Below, in pieces: positions 1 to 10,517 of a stretch of 64,000 bases of DNA. Below the pieces are notes generated by a model. That model did not search any database and was not told the origin of the DNA. It worked only from the letters and a program-made list of their open reading frames with translations. The DNA is from Rhodococcus sp. B7740 (lineage in GTDB: Bacteria > Actinomycetota > Actinomycetes > Mycobacteriales > Mycobacteriaceae): contig NZ_CP010797.1 of NCBI RefSeq assembly GCF_000954115.1, positions 2,914,001 through 2,978,000 of the forward strand. Reading direction: 5' to 3'. Numbering within the stretch: position 1 is the first letter of the stretch; the number at the start of each line of letters is the position of its first letter. Position numbers and translations under genes: made by a program.

Positions 1-720
1 GTTCGGCTGCCCGCCGTGTTCTCCCCTGCCGTGGTACGACGCCTCGCCGAGCGCCTCGAGGAGCTACTGCGCGCCGAGCACGGCGAGAACGTCGCCGGTC
101 GGTTCACCGCACTCGAGCAGATGTGGCTCCACGACGACCTGATGCGTGCCGTGGCACTCTCGCCCCGGATCGGCGGCCTGGCCGCGGCCTTGCTGGACGA
201 ACCGGCCGTGCGGCTCTACCACGACAACGCGCTGTCCAAGGAGCCCGGCTGTGGACGCACGCCCTGGCATCACGACGCGGAGCATTTCCCACTGCAGACC
301 GTCCAGGCGGTCACCGCGTGGATGCCGATGTCGGCCATCCCCGGCCGAATGGGTCCGCTGTCGTTCGCGCGCGGAGCAAACGTGCTCGACGAGGTCGAAG
401 ACCTGGAGTTCGACAAGGTCGGCACGTCGTACGACGAGGCCGTCGCCCAGCGCTTCGTCGAGCGCAGCGTCGCGGTGGCATCGGAGCCATTCGAAGTGGG
501 CGACGTGTCGTTCCACTCCGCGCTGTGCTTCCACACCGCCGGGCCGAACCGGACGACACAGCCGCGCCGAGCACTGGCCACCACTTATTTCGCCGACGGG
601 GCTCGGGTCGTGGAATCGCCGACGCTGATCAGTGGCACGTGGCGCGAGTTCCTCCCCGGTGTCGAGCCCGGCGGCCTCGCGGCCTCCGAACTGAACCCGG
701 TGGTCGGCCAAAGAGACTGA
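1..720 (+). CDS. Phytanoyl-CoA dioxygenase (PhyH) family protein, 5' end outside window
   Basis: Probable Fe(II)/2-oxoglutarate-dependent oxygenase. The iron-binding His-x-Asp sits in TPWHHDAEHF, followed by a distal His in LCFHTAGPNR and an Arg shortly after, the facial-triad pattern of the PhyH family. A GTG at 16 could start a 234-residue protein, but the frame is open from base 1 (V-R-L-P-A before that codon). PhyH proteins are usually 250-300 residues and the visible N-terminus begins inside a helix-like stretch, so the true start is probably upstream of the window. The substrate cannot be told from sequence; many actinobacterial members are uncharacterised. The next gene faces it convergently. 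Confidence 0.75.
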   Translation, partial: VRLPAVFSPAVVRRLAERLEELLRAEHGENVAGRFTALEQMWLHDDLMRAVALSPRIGGLAAALLDEPAVRLYHDNALSKEPGCGRTPWHHDAEHFPLQTVQAVTAWMPMSAIPGRMGPLSFARGANVLDEVEDLEFDKVGTSYDEAVAQRFVERSVAVASEPFEVGDVSFHSALCFHTAGPNRTTQPRRALATTYFADGARVVESPTLISGTWREFLPGVEPGGLAASELNPVVGQRD

Positions 721-859
721 ACCGGACTGCTCGCCCGAGACCCCATGCGATGGGATCGGTCGACGCTGCCATAGCGGCGCAACAGACCCTGGCACTACCG
801 GCACCGATGCGACCGCTCCCTTCCGAATGAGGTCGGCCGCATCGCAGACGTAGGAACCG

Positions 860-1156
860 TCAAAGTTTCTCGGCGAGTACATCGAGGTAGCTTATTTCGG
901 GCGGTGAGGCGAAGAGTTCGTCCGCCCGTTCGCCGAGAGCCTGGCCGACCGGTCCGTTCAGATGCGTTTCACGGGCGGCGTCGTCCGGGAAAGCATCGAC
1001 GATGCCGAACGTCGATGGGCCGAACCGTACCGCCAACCAGGGTCGGGTGCCGGGCTCCTGTTCGACGAGCGGTTGGGCCGACCGGAGAAACTCCTCGACT
1101 GCATCTTCCTTGCCGGGCTTGGCTTCGAGTCGGACCAGCAGTGCCTTGGTGACCAT
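860..1156 (-). CDS. Antibiotic biosynthesis monooxygenase (ABM)-domain protein, putative quinol monooxygenase
   Basis: A 98-residue protein with the ferredoxin-like ABM fold: an opening beta strand (TKALLVRLEAKPGKED), a helix with 'VEEFLRSAQPLVEQEPG', a middle strand 'WLAVRFGPSTFGIVDAFPD', and a closing strand ending 'ISYLDVLAEKL'. Family members act as small cofactor-free monooxygenases or heme/quinone-modifying enzymes; the substrate here is unknown. I chose the ATG at 1156 because AGGAG lies 7 nt upstream. A longer reading to 1192 adds 12 unconserved residues. It stands alone, convergent with the dioxygenase. Confidence 0.75.
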   Translation of the reverse strand: MVTKALLVRLEAKPGKEDAVEEFLRSAQPLVEQEPGTRPWLAVRFGPSTFGIVDAFPDDAARETHLNGPVGQALGERADELFASPPEISYLDVLAEKL

Positions 1157-1755
1157 GACGATTCTCCTGTTCGAGGTGGTGGACACGGCCAAGCATCACA
1201 CCTCGGACCGGCAAAGGGAAGGGCCTGCAGTCCGCGCGCGAACGAATTTGGTTTTGCCCCTAGTAATCTCGCAGCCGAGAGAGGAGACTCGACCGGTAGA
1301 GGGAATAGACACGCCAGGTGCAGCGCCGGCCGAATTTCGGTCACGTCGCGAAACATGTTGATGTGCCAACGTTTTGGGTTACCGGTCAGTTCAGCGTACT
1401 GCTGCGAACTGCCCACACCGCGTATCGGCTCGAACATCACGATCTGTTTGCACGGATACAGAAATATGGAACGACCGACACTGGCCGACGACGACAGTCG
1501 CGACCAGGGATTCAGGCGGTCGACCTCCGTTGTACGGTGAATAATGCTGTCTACCAGACGCATTCGTTCTCATCCAATCATTTCTCGCTGCGGGTGCGTC
1601 GGCCACCTTCTCGACCTGCATTTCCCAACAGGCGTGCCGATCTCGACTCGTACCAGCCAGTACAACCACCTCACTACGAAGTCTTCGCCGATGTCGGGGT
1701 AACGGACGCCGCTGTCCACATGCTCACCGGCCGGACCGATCGAAAGGAACGAGTC
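1157..1755. other. Intergenic region upstream of the dnaK2 cluster
   Basis: About 600 bases with no convincing gene. The dnaK2 frame is open back to 1318, but that extension is not DnaK-like and ATG 1756 gives the canonical N-terminus. I looked for HspR operators (CTTGAG-type half sites) and saw none, unlike the upstream region of the other dnaK operon. The leader is long enough to hold a promoter and an untranslated region; I could not assign a sigma factor. Confidence 0.5.
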
Positions 1756-3636
<1,881 letters not shown>

Positions 3637-3644
3637 GGCACGAG

Positions 3645-4169
3645 ATGGAAAGGGCTGCAGATCATTCGACACCCGAACCAGCGGCCGACGTCACGGAAGG
3701 AGATCGAACCGAGACGGTACCGGATCACGCCGCCACGAGTGCCGAGGAGGCTCGACTCGACGACCGCTGGCGCAGAGCCCTTGCCGATCTGGACAACCTG
3801 CGCAAGCGGTATGCCAAGGACCTGGAGCGAGAACGGGCCGCGGAGGTGACGAAGGTGTCCGCGGCGTGGCTGCCGGTACTGGACAATCTGGAACTTGCGT
3901 TGGCACATGCGGACAGCGATTCGCAGACCGTTGTCGACGGCGTCAAGGCGATCCGCGATCAGGCGGTGCAGGTGCTGTCACGGTTCGGTTTCGAGCGTCA
4001 CGACGAGGTCGGAGTTCCGTTCTCCCCGCAACTGCACGAAGTGGTCAGCGTGGTGGTCCGGCCCGACCTTCCGTCCGGGACCGTGATCGACGTCGTCCGT
4101 CCGGGTTACGGAGAGGACGGACGGCAACTGCGGCCGGCGTCGGTGGTCGTCAGCCGCCCCGAGGGGTGA
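3645..4169 (+). CDS. grpE: GrpE nucleotide exchange factor (second copy)
   Basis: A 174-residue GrpE: acidic, disordered N-terminus to about residue 35, then the long helix 'RWRRALADLDNLRKRYAKDLERERA', then the beta head 'GFERHDEVGVPFSPQLHEVVS' with the conserved HEVV region and the terminal 'VIDVVRPGYGEDGRQLRPASVVV'. It would release ADP from the DnaK of the same cluster. It begins 8 nt after the dnaK2 C-terminal frame and ends 6 nt before dnaJ, so co-transcription is likely. It is shorter than the GrpE of the main operon (210 residues). If dnaK2 is truly broken, this GrpE would have to serve the other DnaK. Confidence 0.93.
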   Translation: MERAADHSTPEPAADVTEGDRTETVPDHAATSAEEARLDDRWRRALADLDNLRKRYAKDLERERAAEVTKVSAAWLPVLDNLELALAHADSDSQTVVDGVKAIRDQAVQVLSRFGFERHDEVGVPFSPQLHEVVSVVVRPDLPSGTVIDVVRPGYGEDGRQLRPASVVVSRPEG

Positions 4170-4175
4170 GCACCG

Positions 4176-5105
4176 ATGGCGCGTGACCACTACGAATCGC
4201 TCGGAGTCCCGCGGGGCGCGAGCACCGACGAGATCCAGCAGGCCTACCGCACGCTGGCTCGCAAGTATCACCCCGACGTGAACAAGGACCCCACAGCGGA
4301 AGACACGTTCAAGGAGATGAACGAGGCATACCAGGTGTTGTCCGACCCGGACACCCGGAAACGCTACGACCGGTTCGGTGCCGACTTTCGCCGTGTCCCC
4401 GAGGATTACGACGAACGGACCCGCACCAACTCGGGTGGATACCGCGCTGGCGGGAACAGCGGCGGAGGATACGACCGCGGGAGCAGACGCGTGCACTTCG
4501 GTCCCGGTGGCGACGGTGGCGTCGATCTCGACGACCTCTTCGGGCAGATGTTCGGCGGCGGTGGCGGGTACGGGCCGATTCCCGGTGCCGATCAGGAAGC
4601 GGAACTGGCCTTGACGGTCGAGGAGGCGTACCGGGGCGGCACACGCACGCTCGGACTGGACGGCCGGCAGTACGACGTCGACATTCCGGCCGGGGTCGTG
4701 GACGGCCAGCGAATTCGGTTGGCCGGGCAAGGCGGACGGAGCAATGGCGGCGCGCCGCCGGGGGATCTGTACCTCGTGGTGCGGATCGAGCCACATTCCC
4801 GGTTCCGAGTACAGGGCCGAGACATTCACGTCGACCTCCCGGTATCGCCATGGGAGGCGGTCCTCGGGGCGACCGTCGCCGTTCCCACCCCGGGTGGCGA
4901 GGCGAAAGTGAAAGTGGCTCCGGGCTCGTCGACTGGAAGGAAGCTGCGACTGCGCGGCGAAGGAATGCCCAATCCACGTGGCACCAACGGCAACCTGTAC
5001 GCCGAGATCAAGGTGATGGTGCCGTCGAAACCGACAGCACGCGAACGCGCACTGTTCGAGCAGTTGGCCGCAGAATCTAACTTCGATCCGAGGACAAAGA
5101 CATGA
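4176..5105 (+). CDS. Class-B J-domain co-chaperone (CbpA/DnaJ2-like, no zinc finger)
   Basis: A 309-residue J protein. The J domain is residues 1-70 with the HPD catalytic triad at residues 32-34 (KYHPDVNKD). A Gly-rich linker at about 85-140 ([26 protein letters not shown]) leads into two C-terminal peptide-binding subdomains with [15 protein letters not shown] and '[15 protein letters not shown]'. The CxxCxGxG zinc repeats of true DnaJ are absent, so this is the CbpA type, expected to stimulate DnaK ATPase without its own holdase zinc centre. Its stop overlaps the next start by 4 nt (ATGA), and that neighbour is a CbpM-like protein, the usual CbpA partner. Confidence 0.93.
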   Translation: MARDHYESLGVPRGASTDEIQQAYRTLARKYHPDVNKDPTAEDTFKEMNEAYQVLSDPDTRKRYDRFGADFRRVPEDYDERTRTNSGGYRAGGNSGGGYDRGSRRVHFGPGGDGGVDLDDLFGQMFGGGGGYGPIPGADQEAELALTVEEAYRGGTRTLGLDGRQYDVDIPAGVVDGQRIRLAGQGGRSNGGAPPGDLYLVVRIEPHSRFRVQGRDIHVDLPVSPWEAVLGATVAVPTPGGEAKVKVAPGSSTGRKLRLRGEGMPNPRGTNGNLYAEIKVMVPSKPTARERALFEQLAAESNFDPRTKT

Positions 5106-5431
5106 GCGACCCGAACCCGGTGGTCCGGTACGTACTGGTTCGACGCACCGAATTGTCGACCGACGCCTTCGCCGAACGTACGGGGCTGCATCCGGAACTT
5201 GCACGGAAGCTCGTGGTCCTCGGTCTGCTCGACGCCGATCGCGTCGTAGGTGGCGAAATGTTCTTCGCGCCAACCGAAGTGGCCCATGCAGCCCGCATTC
5301 GACGACTGCGGACCGGTCTCGGCCTGAACTACTCGGCAATCGGGCTCGTGCTCGACCTGCTGGAACGAATCGAGACACTCGAAGCATCTTCCCGCAGAAG
5401 GAGGACAACCACATGGACATCAGCAACCTGA
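5102..5431 (+). CDS. CbpM/MerR-like chaperone modulator
   Basis: A 109-residue protein with a MerR-type helix-turn-helix-like N-terminus ('[24 protein letters not shown]') and a following helix '[26 protein letters not shown]'. This matches the CbpM family, which binds the J domain of CbpA and restrains it, and is related to HspR. The position supports this: ATGA overlap with the J-protein gene, and the last 19 nt overlap the clpB start. Whether it also binds DNA is unknown. The basic C-terminus (SSRRRRTTT) lies in the clpB overlap and is probably not conserved. Confidence 0.8.
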   Translation: MSDPNPVVRYVLVRRTELSTDAFAERTGLHPELARKLVVLGLLDADRVVGGEMFFAPTEVAHAARIRRLRTGLGLNYSAIGLVLDLLERIETLEASSRRRRTTTWTSAT

Positions 5432-8046
5432 CCGAGAAGTCGCGCGAAGCACTGCAGGAGGCCCAGAGCCTTGCGACCAGAATGGGTCACACCGAGGTCG
5501 ACGGAGAGCACCTACTGCTCGCCTTGGTCGGTCAGCAGGATGGCTTGGTGCCCCGATTGCTCGAGCAGGCCGGTGCCGAGGTCGATGCCCTGCAATCCGA
5601 TCTGGAACGTGAACTCTCGCGAAGGCCCAAGGTCAGCGGCCCCGGTGCCGGGACCGGTCAGGTGACGATCACCCGACGCTTGTCCGTGCTCCTCGACGCC
5701 GCCGATCGAGAGGCGAAGCGGCTCAAGGATTCCTACGTGTCGGTGGAGCATCTCCTGATGGGCCTCGCCGAAGAGGGTTCGGCCACTGCGGCAGGGCGAG
5801 TACTCGCCCGTCACGGAATCACCAGGGACTCCTTCCTCACAGCGCTGACGAAGGTGCGAGGCAATCAACGCGTCACCTCGGCCAGCCCGGAAGGTGCGTA
5901 CGACGCGCTGGAGAAGTACGGACGCGACCTGGTCGCCGAGGGGCGGGCGGGCAAACTCGATCCGGTGATCGGACGAGACGCCGAAATCCGCAGGGTCACG
6001 CAGATCCTGAGCCGCAAGACCAAGAACAATCCGGTTCTGATCGGCGACCCCGGCGTCGGGAAGACCGCGATCGTCGAGGGCCTTGCGCAGCGGATCGTCC
6101 GCGGCGACGTTCCGGAAGGCCTGCGCGACAGAACGATCTTCTCACTCGACATGGGTTCCCTGGTGGCCGGCGCGAAGTACCGCGGGGAATTCGAGGAGCG
6201 TCTGCAGGCGGTGCTGGCCGAGGTGAAGGCAGCCGACGGGCGGATTCTGTTGTTCGTCGACGAGTTGCATACCGTGGTCGGTGCCGGATCAGTGGGCGGT
6301 GAGGGGTCTCTCGACGCCGGCAACATGCTCAAGCCGATGCTCGCCCGAGGCGAACTGCACATGATCGGTGCCACCACGCTCGACGAGTATCGCAAGCACA
6401 TCGAATCCGATGCGGCACTGGAGCGACGGTTCCAGACCGTCCTCGTCGACGAGCCGAGCGCCGAGGATGCCATCTCGATCCTGCGCGGACTCCGCGAACG
6501 CCTCGAGGTGTTTCACGGCGTGAAGATTCAGGACGGCGCTCTCGTCGCTGCCGTCACCCTCTCGCACCGCTACATCACCGACCGCTTTCTCCCGGACAAG
6601 GCCATCGATCTGGTCGACGAGGCGTGCGCTCGGTTGCGCACCGAAATCGATTCGATGCCGGCCGAACTCGACGAACTCACCCGGAAGGTGACCCGGCTCG
6701 AGATCGAAGATGCCGCGCTGTCCAAAGAGACCGACGGCGCGAGCAAGGCACGTCTCGACGAGCTGCGCAAGGAGCTGGCCGACCTGCGGGCCGAGGCCGA
6801 TGCCCGGCACGCTCAGTGGGAGGCGGAGCGACAGGCGATCCGCCGGGTGCAAGAGCTACGGAGCGAGCTCGAGCGCTTGCGCCACGAGGCCGAGGAGGCG
6901 GAGCGCGCCTACGACCTCAATCGGGCCGCCGAGTTGCGCTACGGCGAGATCGTCGAGCTCGAACGCAGGCTCGAGTCGGCAGAGGAGCAGCTGGTCACCA
7001 GACAAGGCCGGAGCCCGTTGTTGCGCGAAGTGGTCACCGAGGACGAGATCGCCGAAATCGTGGCTGCGTGGACTTCGATCCCGGTCGCTCGGCTGCAGGA
7101 AGGCGAGCGACAGAAGTTGTTGCAGCTCGACGAGATTCTGCACGAGAGGGTCGTGGGTCAGGACGAGGCGGTGCAGCTGGTAGCGGACGCGGTGATCCGG
7201 GCGAGGTCCGGCATCCGTGATCCACGCCGGCCGATCGGGTCGTTCATCTTTCTGGGCCCGACGGGCGTGGGAAAGACCGAGCTCGCAAAAACATTGGCCG
7301 GTGCTCTCTTCGACAGCGAAGACAACATGGTGCGCCTGGACATGAGCGAGTACCAGGAGCGGCACACGGTGAGCCGGCTCATCGGGGCACCTCCCGGATA
7401 CGTGGGGTACGACGAGGGCGGACAGCTCACCGAGGCGGTGCGCCGAAAGCCGTACTCGGTAGTGCTTTTCGACGAGATCGAGAAGGCGCACGCAGATGTG
7501 TTCAATACCCTGCTACAGGTGCTCGACGACGGCCGGATCACCGATTCACAAGGCAGGCAGGTCGATTTCAGGAACACGGTGATCATCATGACCTCCAACA
7601 TCGGTTCCCAGCACCTCCTCGAAGGAGTCACACCCGACGGCGAGATCGAGCCGAACGCCCGCGAGCGGGTTCTCGCGGAACTGCGTGGGCATTTCCGTCC
7701 CGAGTTCCTCAACCGGGTCGACGACATCGTGCTGTTCACCCCACTCACCCTGCCCCAGATCGAGCACATCGTCGGGTTGCAGCTCGCCGATCTTCGAAAC
7801 CGGTTGTCGGAGCGCAGGATCGATCTGGACATCACCCCGGATGCGCGCAGGCTCGTCGCCGAACGCGGATTCGACCCGGTCTACGGTGCACGGCCATTGC
7901 GTCGGTACATCGCCCACGAGGTCGAGACCAAGATCGGTCGCGCGCTACTGCGAGGGGACATCGAACCAGGCGGCACCATCACCGTCACGGTGGTCGACGG
8001 AGAACTCGTCGTCGCGTATGCGGAACCCGCCGTCGCGGCGGCCTGA
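5413..8046 (+). CDS. clpB: ClpB disaggregase
   Basis: An 877-residue Hsp100 unfoldase that works with DnaK to pull proteins out of aggregates. In order: ClpN repeats (1-145), first AAA+ module with Walker A GDPGVGKT at 211-218 and '[14 protein letters not shown]', the M-domain coiled coil (about 410-520, rich in Glu/Arg heptads) that marks ClpB rather than ClpA/C, and a second AAA+ module with GPTGVGKT at 615-622 and the pore/Walker B segments '[13 protein letters not shown]' and '[11 protein letters not shown]'. Length fits the family. The start overlaps the modulator gene by 19 nt, with AGAAGGAGG upstream. M. tuberculosis clpB is HspR-controlled, but no HAIR site is visible here, so control is probably through the cluster promoter. 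Confidence 0.97.
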   Translation: MDISNLTEKSREALQEAQSLATRMGHTEVDGEHLLLALVGQQDGLVPRLLEQAGAEVDALQSDLERELSRRPKVSGPGAGTGQVTITRRLSVLLDAADREAKRLKDSYVSVEHLLMGLAEEGSATAAGRVLARHGITRDSFLTALTKVRGNQRVTSASPEGAYDALEKYGRDLVAEGRAGKLDPVIGRDAEIRRVTQILSRKTKNNPVLIGDPGVGKTAIVEGLAQRIVRGDVPEGLRDRTIFSLDMGSLVAGAKYRGEFEERLQAVLAEVKAADGRILLFVDELHTVVGAGSVGGEGSLDAGNMLKPMLARGELHMIGATTLDEYRKHIESDAALERRFQTVLVDEPSAEDAISILRGLRERLEVFHGVKIQDGALVAAVTLSHRYITDRFLPDKAIDLVDEACARLRTEIDSMPAELDELTRKVTRLEIEDAALSKETDGASKARLDELRKELADLRAEADARHAQWEAERQAIRRVQELRSELERLRHEAEEAERAYDLNRAAELRYGEIVELERRLESAEEQLVTRQGRSPLLREVVTEDEIAEIVAAWTSIPVARLQEGERQKLLQLDEILHERVVGQDEAVQLVADAVIRARSGIRDPRRPIGSFIFLGPTGVGKTELAKTLAGALFDSEDNMVRLDMSEYQERHTVSRLIGAPPGYVGYDEGGQLTEAVRRKPYSVVLFDEIEKAHADVFNTLLQVLDDGRITDSQGRQVDFRNTVIIMTSNIGSQHLLEGVTPDGEIEPNARERVLAELRGHFRPEFLNRVDDIVLFTPLTLPQIEHIVGLQLADLRNRLSERRIDLDITPDARRLVAERGFDPVYGARPLRRYIAHEVETKIGRALLRGDIEPGGTITVTVVDGELVVAYAEPAVAAA

Positions 8047-8060
8047 GAGGAGATGTCGCC

Positions 8061-8513
8061 ATGGAATCGGACAAGGTGAAGTGCGCGCACTGCGGCAAGG
8101 TCAACAGGGTGCCTGCCGCAGCGGACGGGACACCCCGGTGCGGGAACTGCCACGAGCCGCTGCCGTGGATCGCCGCAGCACGGGACGAGGACTTCGCGGA
8201 GATCGCCGAACACCCCTCGGTGCCCGTACTCGTCGATCTCTGGGCGACCTGGTGCGGACCGTGCCGCATGGTCAGCCCGGCGCTCGAACAGCTCGCCGGA
8301 GAACGCGCGGGCCGGATCAAGCTGGTCAAGGTCGACGTGGATGCCGCACCCCTGACGTCCGAACGATTCACCGTCAGGGCCGTGCCGACCCTGCTGGTGA
8401 TGGATCGGGGTGAGGTCCTCGCTCGGCAGGCCGGTGCAGCCCCGGTACCCCAGCTACGCGCGTGGCTCGATCGAGCGCTTTCGGAGAATGCAGGCAAGGA
8501 GGCGACATCATGA
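8061..8513 (+). CDS. trxC: Thioredoxin with N-terminal zinc ribbon (TrxC/Trx2 type)
   Basis: A 150-residue thioredoxin. An N-terminal CxxC pair (CAHCGK) and a second CxxC (CGNCHE) form the zinc ribbon of the Trx2/TrxC class. The thioredoxin fold follows with active site WCGPC at residues 64-68 and the cis-Pro segment 'RAVPTLLVM'. In the family this form reduces disulfides under oxidative stress and is zinc- and redox-sensitive. It starts 14 nt after clpB behind GAGAGGAG, and its stop overlaps the next start (ATGA), so it belongs to the chaperone operon. This couples refolding to disulfide repair. Confidence 0.93.
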   Translation: MESDKVKCAHCGKVNRVPAAADGTPRCGNCHEPLPWIAAARDEDFAEIAEHPSVPVLVDLWATWCGPCRMVSPALEQLAGERAGRIKLVKVDVDAAPLTSERFTVRAVPTLLVMDRGEVLARQAGAAPVPQLRAWLDRALSENAGKEATS

Positions 8514-8776
8514 CGTTCGTGCCAGTGGACCCGCACGTCGATGCAATCCGGTCCGTGGTGCCCAGAACCCCGCGGGGCTGCGAAGAATGCCTCCGTCTCG
8601 GCACCCCGTGGGTGCACCTGAGGCTGTGCCTGACGTGCGGGCACGTCGGGTGTTGCGACTCCTCGCCGGGCAGACACGCGAGCGCGCACGCACATGTCGT
8701 CGGCCATCCGATCGTTCGGTCGATGGAGCCCGGAGAAACTTGGAGGTGGTGTTATGTCGACCGAAATCTCGTCTGA
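8510..8776 (+). CDS. UBP-type zinc-finger protein
   Basis: An 88-residue protein built around one zf-UBP domain: 'CEECLRLGTPWVHLRLCLTCGHVGCCDSSPGRHASAHAHVVGHP', with the Cys/His ligands in the spacing of that family. In eukaryotes the fold binds ubiquitin C-termini; the bacterial role is not established. ATG 8510 overlaps the trxC stop by 4 nt, and the 3' end overlaps the flavoprotein start by 23 nt, a tight three-gene coupling. The pair zf-UBP plus FAD oxidoreductase recurs in actinobacteria (family knowledge), so the zinc finger may be a partner of the flavoprotein. Confidence 0.85.
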   Translation: MTFVPVDPHVDAIRSVVPRTPRGCEECLRLGTPWVHLRLCLTCGHVGCCDSSPGRHASAHAHVVGHPIVRSMEPGETWRWCYVDRNLV

Positions 8777-10454
8777 GGACGCCGGTCCAGCCGTCGTCGA
8801 CGAGACCACGGACGAGCACGGCGCGTTCCCGCGGCTGACGGACGATCAGGTCGCAGTGCTCGAGGTCGGTGGCACACGTCGATCGGTTCGTACCGGAGAA
8901 GTGCTGATACGCGAGGGTGCGCCCAGCAACGACTTCTTCGTCGTTCTGTCCGGCAAGGTCGCCGTTCTCGACGAGGGTGACCGGGACGGTGAACGTCGGA
9001 TACTTCGCGTGCACGGACCCGGCCGCTTCTTGGGTGAGCTCGGACTGCTCGAAGGTCAGGTGGCGTTCTACACCGCCGAAGCGATCGAAGACGGCGAGCT
9101 GCTCGTCACTCCCGCCGAGCGGGTGCGCGAACTGGTTGCCCACGATCCAGTGCTGAGCGATCTGATCCTGCGGGCCTACCTGCTGCGTCGGCACCTGCTG
9201 ATCGGGCTCGGCTCGGGGTTCCGGATCATCGGGTCCTGCTATTCACCGGACACGTTGCGGCTTCGAGAATTCGCAATGCGAAATCGATTGCCTCACAAAT
9301 GGATCGATCTGGAGCGGGACGAGCGGGCGGAGCAGCTGTTGCGCAGCCTGGACACCGCCCCCGAGGACGTTCCCGTCGTCATCTGGCACGGCGAGAAGGT
9401 ACTGCGCAATCCGACGAACACAGAGCTCGCACGCATCGTCGGACTCTCCGTGCCGAACGCGGCCCAGGACGTGTTCGATCTCGTCGTCGTGGGTGCAGGA
9501 CCGGCCGGACTGGCCGCATCCGTATACGGAGCGTCGGACGGGTTGAACACGGTGACACTGGAGACGATCGCCGCAGGGGGACAGGCCAGCACCTCCTCCC
9601 GAATCGAGAACTATCTGGGATTCCCGGCCGGAATCTCCGGATCCGAATTGGCCGAGCGGGCTGTGATCCAGGCCGACAAGTTCGGTGCCCGCATCCTGGT
9701 CTCGGCAGAGGTGACCGAATTGACGTCCGAAGCCGGCTACCACGTGCTCCGGCTCTCTGACGGCGGCACGGTTCGCGGCCGGTCCATCGTGCTCGCCACC
9801 GGCGCGCGCTACCGCAAGTTGACCGTTCCCGGTATCGCGGAACTGGAAGGCACGAGTGTGTACTACGCCGCCACTCATCAGGAAGCCCGCATGTGCGGGA
9901 CCGACCCGGTGGCCATCGTCGGCGGCGGTAACTCCGCAGGCCAGGCGACAGTGTTTCTCGCCGAACATGTTTCGAACGTCCACTTGCTCATCCGCAATGA
10001 CGATCTCGGAAAGAGCATGTCCCGTTACCTGGTCGACCAGATCGAGCACCACCCGCACGTGACCGTGCATCGCCACACCGAGGTTCGCGCGGTCCGCGGC
10101 AAGAAATACCTCGACGAAGTCGTGGTCGAGAACAACCGCACGGGCGAACAGGACACGATCAGAGCGCACGCCCTGTTCGTGTTCATCGGAGCGACGCCTT
10201 ACACGGGGTGGCTTGCCGACGCCATCGCACTCGACGAACACGGGTTCGTCGTCACCGGTACGGACGCAGCTCTCGCTCGTGGAGACGGCACCCTGCAGAT
10301 CGGAGCAGCGCAGTGCGGGACGCTCGAAACGAGCCGACCCGGCCTGTTCGCCGCGGGCGACGTCCGCAGCGGCTCGGTGAAGCGAGTCGCATCCGCAGTC
10401 GGTGAAGGAGCGATGTCGGTACGCCAGGTCCACGAGTATTTCGAGCGACGGTGA
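8754..10454 (+). CDS. Cyclic-nucleotide-domain / thioredoxin-reductase-like FAD oxidoreductase
   Basis: A 566-residue three-part protein. Residues about 25-145 are a Crp-type cyclic-nucleotide-binding domain (GEVLIREGAPSNDFFVVLSG, 'GRFLGELGLLEGQVAF'). Residues about 160-240 resemble a glutaredoxin/thioredoxin fold with a single Cys (GSCYSPDTLRLREF). From about 243 comes a TrxR-like flavoprotein with GAGPAG at 247-252, 'GGQASTSSRIENYLGFP', the NAD(P) motif GGGNSAG and the terminal 'GLFAAGDVRSGSVKRVASAVGEG'. The CxxC redox pair of thioredoxin reductase is missing (the region reads VYYAATHQEARMCGTD), so it is not a canonical Trx reductase. I chose ATG 8754 for its GGAGG 7-8 nt upstream. Its likely electron acceptor within the cluster is unknown. 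Confidence 0.88.
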   Translation: MSTEISSEDAGPAVVDETTDEHGAFPRLTDDQVAVLEVGGTRRSVRTGEVLIREGAPSNDFFVVLSGKVAVLDEGDRDGERRILRVHGPGRFLGELGLLEGQVAFYTAEAIEDGELLVTPAERVRELVAHDPVLSDLILRAYLLRRHLLIGLGSGFRIIGSCYSPDTLRLREFAMRNRLPHKWIDLERDERAEQLLRSLDTAPEDVPVVIWHGEKVLRNPTNTELARIVGLSVPNAAQDVFDLVVVGAGPAGLAASVYGASDGLNTVTLETIAAGGQASTSSRIENYLGFPAGISGSELAERAVIQADKFGARILVSAEVTELTSEAGYHVLRLSDGGTVRGRSIVLATGARYRKLTVPGIAELEGTSVYYAATHQEARMCGTDPVAIVGGGNSAGQATVFLAEHVSNVHLLIRNDDLGKSMSRYLVDQIEHHPHVTVHRHTEVRAVRGKKYLDEVVVENNRTGEQDTIRAHALFVFIGATPYTGWLADAIALDEHGFVVTGTDAALARGDGTLQIGAAQCGTLETSRPGLFAAGDVRSGSVKRVASAVGEGAMSVRQVHEYFERR

Positions 10455-10481
10455 CGTGGGAAAACCGCAGCCATCCCAGCC

Positions 10482-10510
10482 CTGACGGATCCAGTGGACA
10501 CACGTACACT
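10482..10510 (+). promoter_or_regulatory. Predicted promoter for a leaderless transcript
   Basis: A -35-like CTGACG (10482-10487) and -10-like TACACT (10505-10510) are separated by exactly 17 nt. The -10 lies 7 nt before GTG 10518, so transcription would start at or next to the start codon, as in the leaderless mRNAs common in actinobacteria. Confidence 0.5.
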
Positions 10511-10517
10511 GAAAAGA

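Noticed and set aside
1318-1755. N-terminal extension of dnaK2
   Set aside because: The added 146 residues are not DnaK-like, and ATG 1756 with AAAGGAA upstream gives the canonical start.
1157-1755. HAIR operator upstream of the dnaK2 cluster
   Set aside because: No CTTGAG or CTCAAG half sites were seen in this region.
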